A stretch of 34,967 bases of DNA from the NCBI RefSeq assembly GCF_001544695.2, contig NZ_FCOM02000068.1:1-34967 (forward strand), in the 5' to 3' direction. This document shows positions 8,264 to 15,326 of this stretch, piece by piece (within the stretch, counting starts at the first letter, position 1; each line of letters begins with the position of its first letter). The notes under the pieces were generated by a model, which was given only the letters and a program-made list of their open reading frames with translations, had not been told where the DNA came from and ran no database searches. A program made the position numbers and the translations under genes. This DNA comes from Caballeronia arvi (GTDB lineage: Bacteria; Pseudomonadota; Gammaproteobacteria; Burkholderiales; Burkholderiaceae).

Positions 8264-8765
8264 CTACTGCTCCCATTGTTGTATTCAACACTCGGATGAG
8301 AAAAAAACGATAGGTGTTGAATTTCCGACAGCATAGTGGGAAACGCGCGGCGTCGCAAGTTTACCTTTGTAGGAGAAGCCCGTTGCTGCGGGCATGAGCC
8401 TCAGATATATCGAAAGAGCTTTAAGTCTTTCGAGTATGGAGGGCGATCGCGGTCGTCTTCGTGCAAACGGCGTCCCGCTGCCGACGATTTGCGCACGGCG
8501 ATTCCCTCCGACTCAACACGCTGCGCCTCGCGGCCGGGCTCGGGAGCCTTAGTGGCCTGAGAGGGCCGGCTTTCTCCGGCCCAGTACGCAAGCCCCTGAC
8601 ATGTTCGTTGGTCGTGCCATTCCGCCGCGCAAGGTTAGTTTTGTGCAGAGTATGACGAAATGGCCGACTAAAAATGCGTGAAATGACGCGTAAAATTGGC
8701 GCCTTTCACCCCTTTGCGCGCACTGAATACGTTACATAATCGTCGCACTAACGGGACAGAAAAGA
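8264..8765. other. Upstream region of parA, regulatory
   Basis: About 500 bases without a gene between divergent parA and the small ParB-like gene. It holds the inverted repeat at 8283-8322, a hairpin GCCCG/CGGGC at 8378-8393, and a GGGCCGG/CCGGCCC hairpin near 8565-8585. A promoter for the rightward gene probably lies just before 8766, but I do not see a clear consensus. Confidence 0.45.
8283..8322. promoter_or_regulatory. Inverted repeat upstream of parA, candidate ParA operator
   Basis: Perfect 9-bp arms ATTCAACAC (8283-8291) and GTGTTGAAT (8314-8322), centres about 31 bp apart, which is three helical turns. It is placed 20-60 bases upstream of the parA start, where type Ia ParA proteins bind to repress their own operon. 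The binding partner is inferred. Confidence 0.5.
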
Positions 8766-9179
8766 ATGATTGCACTGGCTGGAACTCCCATATCTCGCGA
8801 CCCGCTTGCCTTGGCCGGTCTCTATCAGTCGGGCCTTGGCACTTCGTGGAAAACGCGCCGACAAGCGGTTGCTGCCTTCGCGCGCTTTACGCCAAAAGTG
8901 ACCGCCGAAGCATTGAGTCGTGCCATCACTGTTTCGAAACTGCCGCAGCCGGTATTGGCCCTTTTTGAAACGGCGGGCGTCTGGCCCGAGACGGCTCGGC
9001 ACTTGGTCCAACTTGCGCGGAAGCATGGGCCTGACGTGCTTTGTCAGCGTGCGATGGAGATTGACCCCCTAGGACTGGCATGGTCCGAAATCATCGATCG
9101 TCTCAACTGTAGGGAGGCGCGCCGACCCCAAAGAATCGTCTCCCCGATTTCGCCTTTGGCAATGGCTACTCAGTTCTAG
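8766..9179 (+). CDS. One-domain ParB-like HTH protein
   Basis: A 137-residue protein starting MIALAGTPISRDPLALAGLY. It aligns by eye with the N-terminal half of the protein at 11127-11984: DPLALAGLYQSGLGTSWKT versus NPLALAALYRDGLGRQWKN, KLPQPVLALFETAGVWPETA versus SMPAEVLTLFRHVGMFDKTA, and LARKHGPDVLCQRAMEIDP versus LQRTVGLDVLVQRAQAISP. The layout is the KorB/ParB middle HTH: a helix pair, then a 'lp..vl.lf...' helix, then an 'a..l..l.' helix. The ParB N-terminal CTPase domain and the dimerisation tail are both absent. Role inferred: DNA-binding accessory factor for the palindromes nearby. Rightward, not in an operon. Confidence 0.65.
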   Translation: MIALAGTPISRDPLALAGLYQSGLGTSWKTRRQAVAAFARFTPKVTAEALSRAITVSKLPQPVLALFETAGVWPETARHLVQLARKHGPDVLCQRAMEIDPLGLAWSEIIDRLNCREARRPQRIVSPISPLAMATQF

Positions 9180-9230
9180 AATCTGAATAAAGAAACCCAG
9201 TGCCGCGTATGGAAATTCGCGAGCCTTGAA

Positions 9231-9262
9231 GTGAGCCGATCGTTCGCAGCGGATCGGCTCAC
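9231..9262. terminator. Hairpin between convergent genes
   Basis: Perfect 10-bp stem GTGAGCCGAT (9231-9240) / ATCGGCTCAC (9253-9262) with a 12-base loop, located where the rightward gene ending at 9179 meets the leftward gene ending at 9259. No U-tract, so terminator activity is uncertain; it could also be a bidirectional processing or binding site. Confidence 0.4.
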
Positions 9263-9687
9263 CGGCTGGCGTTAGACCGCGCGAGGCTGTTCGCCGCGGA
9301 CTTCGTCGTGGCTCGCGGGTCAAGCGCCCATAAACGTCCGAGGAATCTCAATCTACAAGTCCCGCATATGTGGGCGAGTTGATGCACGATCAGTTGCACT
9401 GCGGGGTCCTCTCTAGGCAAGATGCTTTCTCGGTGGCAGGCGTTGATCGCGCGCACCAGCGTACGGGTTACGCCGCTGGGGTTACTCGCGCCTTGCTGAA
9501 TAAGTAACGCATCTGCAAATCGGTTGGGTGCCACCTCATCGATTTCGCTGGAAATGTGGTCCTCTGTCTGAGTAGCGGAAGGGTTACGACCGGGGAGGGG
9601 TGTTCGGTCGTATACCCTTTGGACGGGTGATAAAAAACGACGAGCTATATAGGTCTGCCAACTATTATGGCAGTCTGGAGACGGCAT
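9259..9687 (-). CDS. Small conserved hypothetical protein
   Basis: The convincing part is the segment NRFADALLIQQGASNPSGVT, then RTLVRAINACHRE and PAVQLIVHQLAHICGTCRLR. This follows a pattern I know from small plasmid/ICE proteins of Burkholderiaceae (alal.q.asNpsGv, then hP...L...qLa.l.g). The start is unclear. ATG at 9687 gives 142 residues, but the first 50 are of poor quality. A GTG just before APNRFAD would give about 90 residues and fits the conserved core better. No membrane helix or catalytic motif. The hairpin at 9231-9262 overlaps the stop. Function unknown. Confidence 0.5.
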   Translation of the reverse strand: MPSPDCHNSWQTYIARRFLSPVQRVYDRTPLPGRNPSATQTEDHISSEIDEVAPNRFADALLIQQGASNPSGVTRTLVRAINACHRESILPREDPAVQLIVHQLAHICGTCRLRFLGRLWALDPRATTKSAANSLARSNASR

Positions 9688-9715
9688 AAAGCGCGCTCCG
9701 GAGAGCGCGCTAAGT

Positions 9716-9946
9716 TCAACAGGCGGAGAAACCCGTCGGGACCGCGTAGAAGACACTAGATTCCATATCTGCTAAACGTTCATGGCAACCTTCTATACCA
9801 TCGACAGGCTTGGAAGCCTGCAGCCCGGAATGACGGTCGAGTTGAGTCAGGAGTTTGAGAACTGTCAGTTCCACACTAGCACGACGGTCCGACTCGCCCG
9901 GAGCTAGAAAGTCAGCTGGGTGAGCTGTTCCCGGGAGGACTGACAA
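9716..9946 (-). CDS. Possible small protein, weak
   Basis: A 76-codon frame beginning with TTG. Its composition is protein-like (FLAPGESDRRASVELTVLKL, then LTQLDRHSGLQASKPVDGIE), and it lies directly upstream of, and co-oriented with, the preceding hypothetical. No Shine-Dalgarno is visible and no family is recognised. It may be a degraded gene or chance. Confidence 0.25.
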   Translation of the reverse strand: MSVLPGTAHPADFLAPGESDRRASVELTVLKLLTQLDRHSGLQASKPVDGIEGCHERLADMESSVFYAVPTGFSAC

Positions 9947-10048
9947 GCCGTGGGAAGTTCTATCTTCTTAACCGCCCGTTAGCTAATCGACCAACTCAAG
10001 CGCTTTCGTTCGTATGTCGCTTCTATTCCTAAAAAGCGGCTCGCAGAC

Positions 10049-10294
10049 TTGAACATCTGGTTGCTTGCGGCGATTTGCGCCGCCTCGTCGGCAGAAGCTG
10101 CCTTCTACTCGTCGGTGCTCGCAAAAACTTGGCCGACCTTATCCCAAGCAGCTATGTCAGTGCCGGTTAGTCAGTGGGGCCTGCTGGGCTGGGTGTGCGT
10201 GGTTGCGATGGCGGCCGTTTCACTGACCGCGATTTTCTTTGGAAGGCTGTCCTCACGCTCCCTGTCTCTAATAGAGAACCGACTTATCGGGTAA
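10049..10294 (+). CDS. Small two-helix membrane protein, start uncertain
   Basis: Two hydrophobic helices (IWLLAAICAASSAEAAFYSS and WGLLGWVCVVAMAAVSLTAI) separated by a short polar loop, and a short basic/polar tail. Only a TTG start is present in frame, at 10049. However, the frame is open back to about 9982 and reads LIDQLKRFRSYVASIPKKRL just before, which looks like a genuine amphipathic N-terminus. So either an unusual start codon is used or the original ATG has been lost by mutation. Function unknown. Confidence 0.4.
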   Translation: MNIWLLAAICAASSAEAAFYSSVLAKTWPTLSQAAMSVPVSQWGLLGWVCVVAMAAVSLTAIFFGRLSSRSLSLIENRLIG

Positions 10295-10472
10295 CGGTCG
10301 CGTGAGTGTTCGGGTGGGCCCGTTCGACCCCAGACCTTCAGGTGCTGGGCAAGCCATCGGCTTTGCCGGTGGCGCCGTTGCAGCGCCGCCGGTCTCTGCC
10401 GGTTTATTACGCCCTCCTCCCCCAGCGTTGTCTACCAAACAGCGCCCTCACCGGCTTCGCATTTTCGAGTTA

Positions 10473-10492
10473 CGGTTTCCACGGGGAAACCG
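10473..10492. repeat. parS-like palindrome, copy 1
   Basis: CGGTTTCCACGGGGAAACCG: 9-bp arms with one central mismatch to perfect symmetry. It differs from the copy at 12032-12049 by one base over 18. Confidence 0.6.
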
Positions 10493-10582
10493 ATGGGTGG
10501 TAGGGAGCGCTGTGCCGCACCTTGGGCCGGGCAATTCTGGGCAAGCGTGCCCCATCCCTTGTATCCCCCCGCATAACACAGC

Positions 10583-10591
10583 GGTTTCCAC
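10583..10591 (+). repeat. parS-like half site
   Basis: GGTTTCCAC, identical to the left arm of the palindromes at 10473 and 12032; the right arm is not present. On its own this could be chance. Confidence 0.25.
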
Positions 10592-10927
10592 CTGCATCTC
10601 CGGCACAAAGATTCTTTCTTCTGGGTTCGCTCGTTGTTAAGCAACAGACGAAGCTTCTCAGTGCGGCAAGTTGCCCATTTAGCCAACCGAGCGCACGCGC
10701 TCTTTCTGTCACAGAACGGCCGGATAACGGCGACCTTTGTCCACGCAACGGGGTCTAATACGGCCGAGATATGTCTGTTTAGCTTAGTGATACTAACTAG
10801 CACGAAAACGGTGAGTTTGATCCACGAAGCCATTTTGCCAGCAAGGAGGCGAAGTACCGCCCGCTTAAGCAATGGTCGAGTCGTAGACGGGCGCAGTAGC
10901 TGAGCCGGTAAGCGCCCGAGACGCGAT

Positions 10928-10945
10928 GGTTTCCAAGTTGAAACT
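10928..10945. repeat. parS-like palindrome, degenerate copy
   Basis: GGTTTCCAAGTTGAAACT, three differences from the perfect copy at 12032-12049. Same strand orientation and core spacing. Confidence 0.35.
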
Positions 10946-11126
10946 GAGAAGGCTTTTACCCGCCTCCCGTCTGACAGGCGGGCCGAGCGGCTCAGCTGAA
11001 TTTGAAGCCCGGCACAATAGACGGAATACACCTGTTGGTTTGCCACCGGTCCGGGTTGCCACTTGCCTCCAATAACCGGACACCGCGGTTCGTCGCAAGG
11101 CAACTGGGTCTTTGTCCCGCGCCCCG

Positions 11127-11984
11127 TCAACGTGGAAGTTCAACGGAATTCCTCAGGACGGACGCAGCCAACATCTGCAGCTGGCTGACGTCTATAAGAC
11201 AGTGGCGGGCAGCGCTAACATCAAAACTAAATGAGACTGTCACCTTGGTGCCTTTTCGGGACGCACTGACTTCGCAGTCTGGCGCACTGTCTCCCGCCAC
11301 CAGAAGATTGAGAATTTCTTTTGAGGAGCGGCGGGTCGGCCGTTCATGCAGCAGTTTTGCGTTCCTCACCACCTTGGACAAGCCCATTAACTTAACAATG
11401 GCGAGCAAATCCAACGCTCGCTGCGTTGTGAAGCGGTTAGCGTCAAAGAGCTCAGTTATGACGGCGGGAAGCTTGGCGACAGAAACTGCCGTGGAGAGGC
11501 GGCTTTCATCCCATCCGGTTCGCGCCGAAGCATCGGCTAACGTCGACCACTCCTTGTTTGCAACGCCTTCGGCATATTTCGCGGCGCGCAATAACGGCGA
11601 CGCACCGACCGCGAAGCTTTGCCGCGGTCGGACCGTAGTGGGCTGCCCGCTAAGCAATTGGACGATATCGGCACATGACCTCCCTTCAGGCGAGATTGCT
11701 TGAGCTCTCTGCACTAAAACATCGAGGCCAACGGTCCTTTGCAGCGAGAGAAGTTCTCGAGCTGTCTTGTCGAACATGCCGACGTGCCTGAAAAGCGTGA
11801 GAACTTCCGCGGGCATTGATCCAATCCGTGCAGCTCTGTTGACGTGCTCCCGCCTGACCCCGAAATTCGCCAAAGCGCGAGCGGCCTCCGTCTGGTTCTT
11901 CCATTGGCGCCCCAATCCGTCCCGGTACAGGGCGGCCAGCGCCAAAGGGTTGTGTGGCAGCTGCTTCCCTAAATAGTGATTCAA
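11127..11984 (-). CDS. Two-domain ParB-like HTH protein
   Basis: 285 residues if started at the TTG at 11984, which has a strong Shine-Dalgarno (GAGGAGG) eight bases upstream. The longer frame to 12113 would run through the palindrome at 12032-12049 and is rejected. Residues about 10-105 (NPLALAALYRDGLGRQWKNQ to VQRAQAISPEG) match the one-domain protein at 8766-9179. Residues about 130-220 (SPLLRAAKYAEGVANKEWST, then SRLSTAVSVAKLPAVITELF) form a second copy of the same fold. A C-terminal beta-rich tail (KGTKVTVSFSFDVSAARHCL) may dimerise. No ParB CTPase domain. It is divergent from a parA-like gene, so it is probably that system's DNA-binding partner. Confidence 0.7.
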   Translation of the reverse strand: MNHYLGKQLPHNPLALAALYRDGLGRQWKNQTEAARALANFGVRREHVNRAARIGSMPAEVLTLFRHVGMFDKTARELLSLQRTVGLDVLVQRAQAISPEGRSCADIVQLLSGQPTTVRPRQSFAVGASPLLRAAKYAEGVANKEWSTLADASARTGWDESRLSTAVSVAKLPAVITELFDANRFTTQRALDLLAIVKLMGLSKVVRNAKLLHERPTRRSSKEILNLLVAGDSAPDCEVSASRKGTKVTVSFSFDVSAARHCLIDVSQLQMLAASVLRNSVELPR

Positions 11985-12031
11985 AGTCGTCACCTCCTCA
12001 CTGTTTGTCGGCGAGACTAAGCGTGTCTTTA

Positions 12032-12049
12032 GGTTTCCACGTGGAAACC
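12032..12049. promoter_or_regulatory. parS-like perfect palindrome / operator
   Basis: GGTTTCCACGTGGAAACC is a perfect 18-bp palindrome in the gap between the divergent ParB-like gene (start 11984) and the parA relic (start 12121). It resembles the chromosomal parS core (GTTTCACGTGAAAC) with one extra C/G per arm. It could be a centromere, an operator of the divergent promoters, or both. Confidence 0.65.
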
Positions 12050-12120
12050 GCGATGGTAGAACGGCCGCGCGATCGTTGAAATGCCGCGTCTCGTAGATAC
12101 ATATCTTATACATTTTTGAG

Positions 12121-12763
12121 ATGAGTCAAGCCATGAGCCTAGTCATAGCCGTAGCGAACCAAAAAGGTGGAAGCGGTAAGACGACGATTGCCTTAAATCT
12201 TGCCGGCGCCTACTGCGATGATGACCCGAGCCTGCGGGTACTGGTCATTGACGCCGACTCTCAAAATTCGTACATGAGAGCAACAAGCGCTGGCACCGTA
12301 TCCGTTCATTGTCGTCAACCTGGTGCCGCCGGATCAAACCTCGGACGCGAAATCAAGAGGCATGGCGGAAAACTATGACCTGATCGTCGTCGACTGTCCT
12401 CCGAGTGTGCATGACATGAATACGGAGGTCGCGATCGCGGCATCCGACTTCGTTCTTGTCCCCATGGATGCGTCAGCCTTGGACGCATGGAGCACTGTCG
12501 GGATCCTTCAACTCGTCCGCCGGAAGGTTGGGAGCGATGCGACCGCTTGCGGAGTTGTTTTCAATAAGGTCAACACGAAGACAACTGGCTACGGCGAGGT
12601 TCGCGCGGCGATGGAGGAAGACAATCCTTATCCCATTCTGCGAAGCACTATCGCACAGCGGGAAATATATAGAACAGCGATCGGTGTGGGCGCCACGGTT
12701 TTTACCGTTAAGGGACAGCGAACCGCGAAGGTATATGCGAGCCGTATAGGAAAGCGGCAATGA
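12121..12763 (+). pseudogene. ParA-type ATPase gene, broken by frameshifts
   Basis: The first part, in the frame of the ATG at 12121 (or 12133), has an intact deviant Walker A (AVANQKGGSGKTTIALNLAG) and Walker A' (VLVIDADSQNS). After TSAG (about 12292) the expected PYPFIVVNL continues one frame over. GREIKRHGG is back in the first frame (about 12350), and NYDLIVVDCPPSVHDM with Walker B and all downstream parts (FVLVPMDASALDAWSTVGI, FNKVNT) is again in the second frame, to 12763. So at least three indels separate conserved blocks; the last fits one extra A in an AAAA run near 12369. The first frame ends at 12378. Either a decayed gene or assembly error; a functional product is unlikely. Confidence 0.75.
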
Positions 12764-12764
12764 C

Positions 12765-13051
12765 GTGACCGACGTCGACGTCTCCAAGCGCGAGTAAACG
12801 CCGACGGTCCAGACACCAGCACACCAGCCGGCCCCACGCAAGAAGATCCAGCAATTGAGCTAAAGGTTTTCGAACGGCGCGAGTTGGATGCGCTAGTAAC
12901 CTCGTATGCGGAAAGCGGCGGTGCCGTATCGTCGTACAGCTCGGGACGGTTTCGCGCTATCAAAGAAAAGCTGTTGTTCGGTCAGTGGTTGTTCGACCAG
13001 CACAGCATCACAAGGTGGAAGTTGGAAGAGGGCGAGCCCTCCGCTTCCTAG
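12765..13051 (+). pseudogene. Possible partner gene of the broken parA, also out of frame
   Basis: A GTG at 12765, just after the parA stop, opens a ten-codon frame (VTDVDVSKRE) that hits a stop. The neighbouring frame then runs open to 13051 with a protein-like sequence: DTSTPAGPTQEDPAIELKVF, then ERRELDALVTSYAESGGAV and RFRAIKEKLLFGQWLFDQHS. No usable start exists in that frame before a late TTG. The simplest reading is one frameshift near 12795 in a gene of about 95 codons that once followed parA. Family not recognised. Confidence 0.4.
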
Positions 13052-13448
13052 CCGTCGGTTACGACGCCAGTTGGTCGCGTTCCTCAACGTTACACTGCAC
13101 GCGCTATATCACTGATAATTCACTTTGAAGGGATCGGTTATACCTAAGTCACTGAATTTAAAACGGAAATTCGCGCGGCGCCGGTGTTACATTTGGCAAG
13201 CAATCGCTAAGTTGTAACAGGTTCTCCGATGCGTTCGACCGGAGGCCTACCGCAGCCAGTTTCCCACGTTGGGCGAAAAGACGCATAAAAACAGCGCCTT
13301 TCTGGGAAATGGCCTTCATCATGATAATTCCCCCTGCCTGACAGAGGTTGTCGGTGGCAACCGTGCAATGACGCACAAAACTACCCGCCTTTCCTCTAAA
13401 AATAGGACGCTCGCGCTGTTTTAATGGTGACCATTCCAAAGGGTTGCC
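13052..13448. other. Gap between partition relic and virB8
   Basis: No supported gene. A minus-strand frame (13158-13439) contains MKAISQKGAVFMRLFAQRGK and might encode a small peptide, but it has no clear ribosome site. The region probably marks the join where the upstream virB genes were lost, and must contain the virB8 promoter; I see no clear consensus. Confidence 0.35.
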
Positions 13449-14153
13449 ATGCGTCTTTTCAAGAACAAGCGTCGGGCCGCGCTGTCCACGGCCCCCGGCT
13501 CATATGCCGAGGAAGATCCGAGCAAGGTGATTTTCGAGACGAGCACGAGGCTCACGCTCGAAGCTAACCGCTGGATGCTCATCTCGTTCGGCCTCGCATT
13601 CATCGCGGCCGGCGCTGTCTGGACGCGCCAACCGCCGCCTTCGGTCACGCGCGTAGTAGGCGTCTCTGCCGACACCGGCGGTCATCCGATCGTGACAGAG
13701 CTCGTCGCCTACAAGCCAGACTCGCAGGCTGTGCGGACGACCGTCAAAGATATGGCGGTTCGTTGGTTCACGATCGAGCCGGTGCTGACGGACCGGCTCG
13801 AGACTTCGCGCATGACGGCTAACATCAACGCGGTGAAGGCGCAGATGATCGGCGCAGCAGCCGGTCAGTTCCGCGACTGGTTGAAGGCCGACACGCCATT
13901 CCAGCAGATTACGGCCAACCCGAAGCTGATCCGCGAAGTCGACGTGCGCAACATCGCGTTGCTCGAAGACTCGACGGTTCTCGTTGAGTTCACGACGACC
14001 ACCTCGCAGGCTGGCGCGACCGGCAAGCCGGACGTGAAGTCCTACGCACTCACGTTGCGCTATCAAATCGTCGCGCCTACTGCTGAGCAGGCGTTGACGA
14101 CGAACCCCTTCGGCATCTTCATTCCGTTCTTCCGCCTCGAGCGGACCGCATAA
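13449..14153 (+). CDS. virB8: Type IV secretion protein VirB8
   Basis: A 234-residue inner-membrane protein: a short cytoplasmic N-terminus, one transmembrane helix at about residues 44-60 (WMLISFGLAFIAAGAVW), then a periplasmic NTF2-like domain. The usual VirB8 landmarks are present: the AVRTTVKDMAVRWFTIEPVL helix region, an LIREVDVRNIALLEDSTVLV strand pair, and a long C-terminal strand (YALTLRYQIVAPT) ending NPFGIFIPFFRLE, like the NPLGF motif of the family. VirB8 is a scaffold for assembly of the secretion channel. It is followed by virB9 after two bases and starts with an AAAGGG ribosome site at a short distance. Confidence 0.85.
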   Translation: MRLFKNKRRAALSTAPGSYAEEDPSKVIFETSTRLTLEANRWMLISFGLAFIAAGAVWTRQPPPSVTRVVGVSADTGGHPIVTELVAYKPDSQAVRTTVKDMAVRWFTIEPVLTDRLETSRMTANINAVKAQMIGAAAGQFRDWLKADTPFQQITANPKLIREVDVRNIALLEDSTVLVEFTTTTSQAGATGKPDVKSYALTLRYQIVAPTAEQALTTNPFGIFIPFFRLERTA

Positions 14154-14155
14154 GC

Positions 14156-15028
14156 ATGACCGCAACCATTCTCAACAAACGGCCGGTCATCGGCATGTGC
14201 GTTCTCGCTGCGTGCGCAGCGTTCCTTGCTCAACCGGCTGCGGCGAAAAAAGCCGCCAGCGATTCGTCGTTTAATGCCGCGATGGTCGCAGGCGACCCGA
14301 TGAGCCCGATCAATCCGTTCAACGGCGGCGCCGATCCTTTAACGATGCCAGGCGACGCTCGCATCGGCGTGTTTCCGTACAGCCGCGACCAGATTTACCG
14401 CGTGCTTACCGCACCGCTCAAGCTGACGACGATAGAACTTGAGAAGAGCGAGAAGCTGATTGCCGACCCGGCGATGGGCGACAGCGTCCAGTGGGAGATC
14501 GACGACGACAAGATGAACCACGTGTTCATCAAGCCGCACAAGGCGGATCTGGTCAACACGCTGCACCTGACGACGAACTTGCGGGAATACGACTTCACGC
14601 TCATCGCGTCGCCGGCCGGCGGCATGTTCTATCAGACGGTGCGCTTCCAATACCCGCGCGCACCAATGGCCCGCGTCAGCGCACGCGATGACGCGACGGC
14701 GACTGGCGGTCGCGGCGGCGCCGATTCGGGAAGCATCGGTGTTACGCCGGACAAGCTGAACTGGGACTACAGCGTCGATGGCCGCGCCGAGTTCGCGCCG
14801 GAGACTGTCTTCGACGACGGCCACGCCGTCTGGATGCGCATGCCTGCCAAGGCTCAGGAGTGGCCGGTTCCGTTCATTCTCGACCACGGCGATCGCGTCG
14901 TCGCGAACTTCATCCGCCGCGGAGACTTCCTCGTCCTGCAGCGTCTGGCCGACGAGATCGTCCTGCGTTCGGGCAAGGACGAGGTCACGGTGACGCGCGG
15001 CGGACGCCGCCTGTTCGGGGTGTTTTGA
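14156..15028 (+). CDS. virB9: Type IV secretion protein VirB9/TrbG
   Basis: A 290-residue protein with a signal peptide (MTATILNKRPVIGMCVLAAC, cleavage near AQPAAA-KK). The VirB9 N-terminal domain follows: DARIGVFPYSRDQIYRVLTA, then ELEKSEKLIADPAMGDSVQW and HVFIKPHKADLVNTLHLTTN. A flexible Ala/Gly-rich linker comes next, then the C-terminal domain that inserts with VirB7 at the outer membrane (WDYSVDGRAEFAPETVFDDG, MRMPAKAQEWPVPF, VANFIRRGDFLVLQRLADEI, LRSGKDEVTVTR). A component of the core complex with VirB7 and VirB10. Part of a virB8-virB9-virB10 run; the next gene is broken. Confidence 0.9.
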   Translation: MTATILNKRPVIGMCVLAACAAFLAQPAAAKKAASDSSFNAAMVAGDPMSPINPFNGGADPLTMPGDARIGVFPYSRDQIYRVLTAPLKLTTIELEKSEKLIADPAMGDSVQWEIDDDKMNHVFIKPHKADLVNTLHLTTNLREYDFTLIASPAGGMFYQTVRFQYPRAPMARVSARDDATATGGRGGADSGSIGVTPDKLNWDYSVDGRAEFAPETVFDDGHAVWMRMPAKAQEWPVPFILDHGDRVVANFIRRGDFLVLQRLADEIVLRSGKDEVTVTRGGRRLFGVF

Positions 15029-15030
15029 TC

Positions 15031-15261
15031 GTGGCGAAGAAACCGGACTCGGCTACGCCCAGCGCGGAGCAAGAAGCACTCGTCAAAGGCAAGACGCCGC
15101 GCAATGCGATCATGAGCATCGGCATTCTGGCTGCTGTCGTCATCGGTGGCCTGGGCTTTTACTATCAACTACAGGCGACGAACAAGGCAGACGAGGACGC
15201 CCGCATTAAGAAGGCGACGGCGCTTGTTGATGCGCGCGCAAAACTGACCCACTTCCGCTAG
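15031..15261 (+). pseudogene. virB10: virB10 5' fragment, cut by IS21 element
   Basis: The GTG at 15031 begins three bases after the virB9 stop. The product has a VirB10-like N-terminus: a short charged cytoplasmic tail, then a transmembrane helix (AIMSIGILAAVVIGGLGFYY) and the start of the periplasmic linker (QLQATNKADEDARIKKATAL). Native sequence stops at 15224; the last codons (VDARAKLTHFR, stop at 15259-15261) are encoded by the end of the insertion sequence. The remaining roughly 350 residues, including the outer-membrane antenna domain, are absent and are not found on the other side of the element. The secretion core cannot be complete from this locus. Confidence 0.8.
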
Positions 15262-15326
15262 AAATTTGCATCGAAAATTGACCCACATGTTCAACTTCCT
15301 GCTTGGACGCCAAGCAGGAGAACGGA

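Larger units (their letters stand above)
10295..11126. other. Non-coding stretch with parS-like sites
   Basis: No supported gene. A 232-codon minus-strand frame overlaps it but lacks any recognisable protein character. The stretch holds a 20-bp near-palindrome (10473-10492), a half site (10583-10591) and a degenerate copy (10928-10945) of the palindrome at 12032-12049. This makes it a candidate centromere region. Confidence 0.5.

Noticed and set aside
10432..11130. Minus-strand open frame of 232 codons
   Set aside because: It spans the parS-like sites, has scattered Cys/Trp/Arg composition and no family pattern; treated as non-coding.
12280..12380. Programmed ribosomal frameshifting in the second parA
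   Set aside because: At least three frame changes would be needed, and the first two lack a slippery heptamer; decay or sequencing error is simpler.
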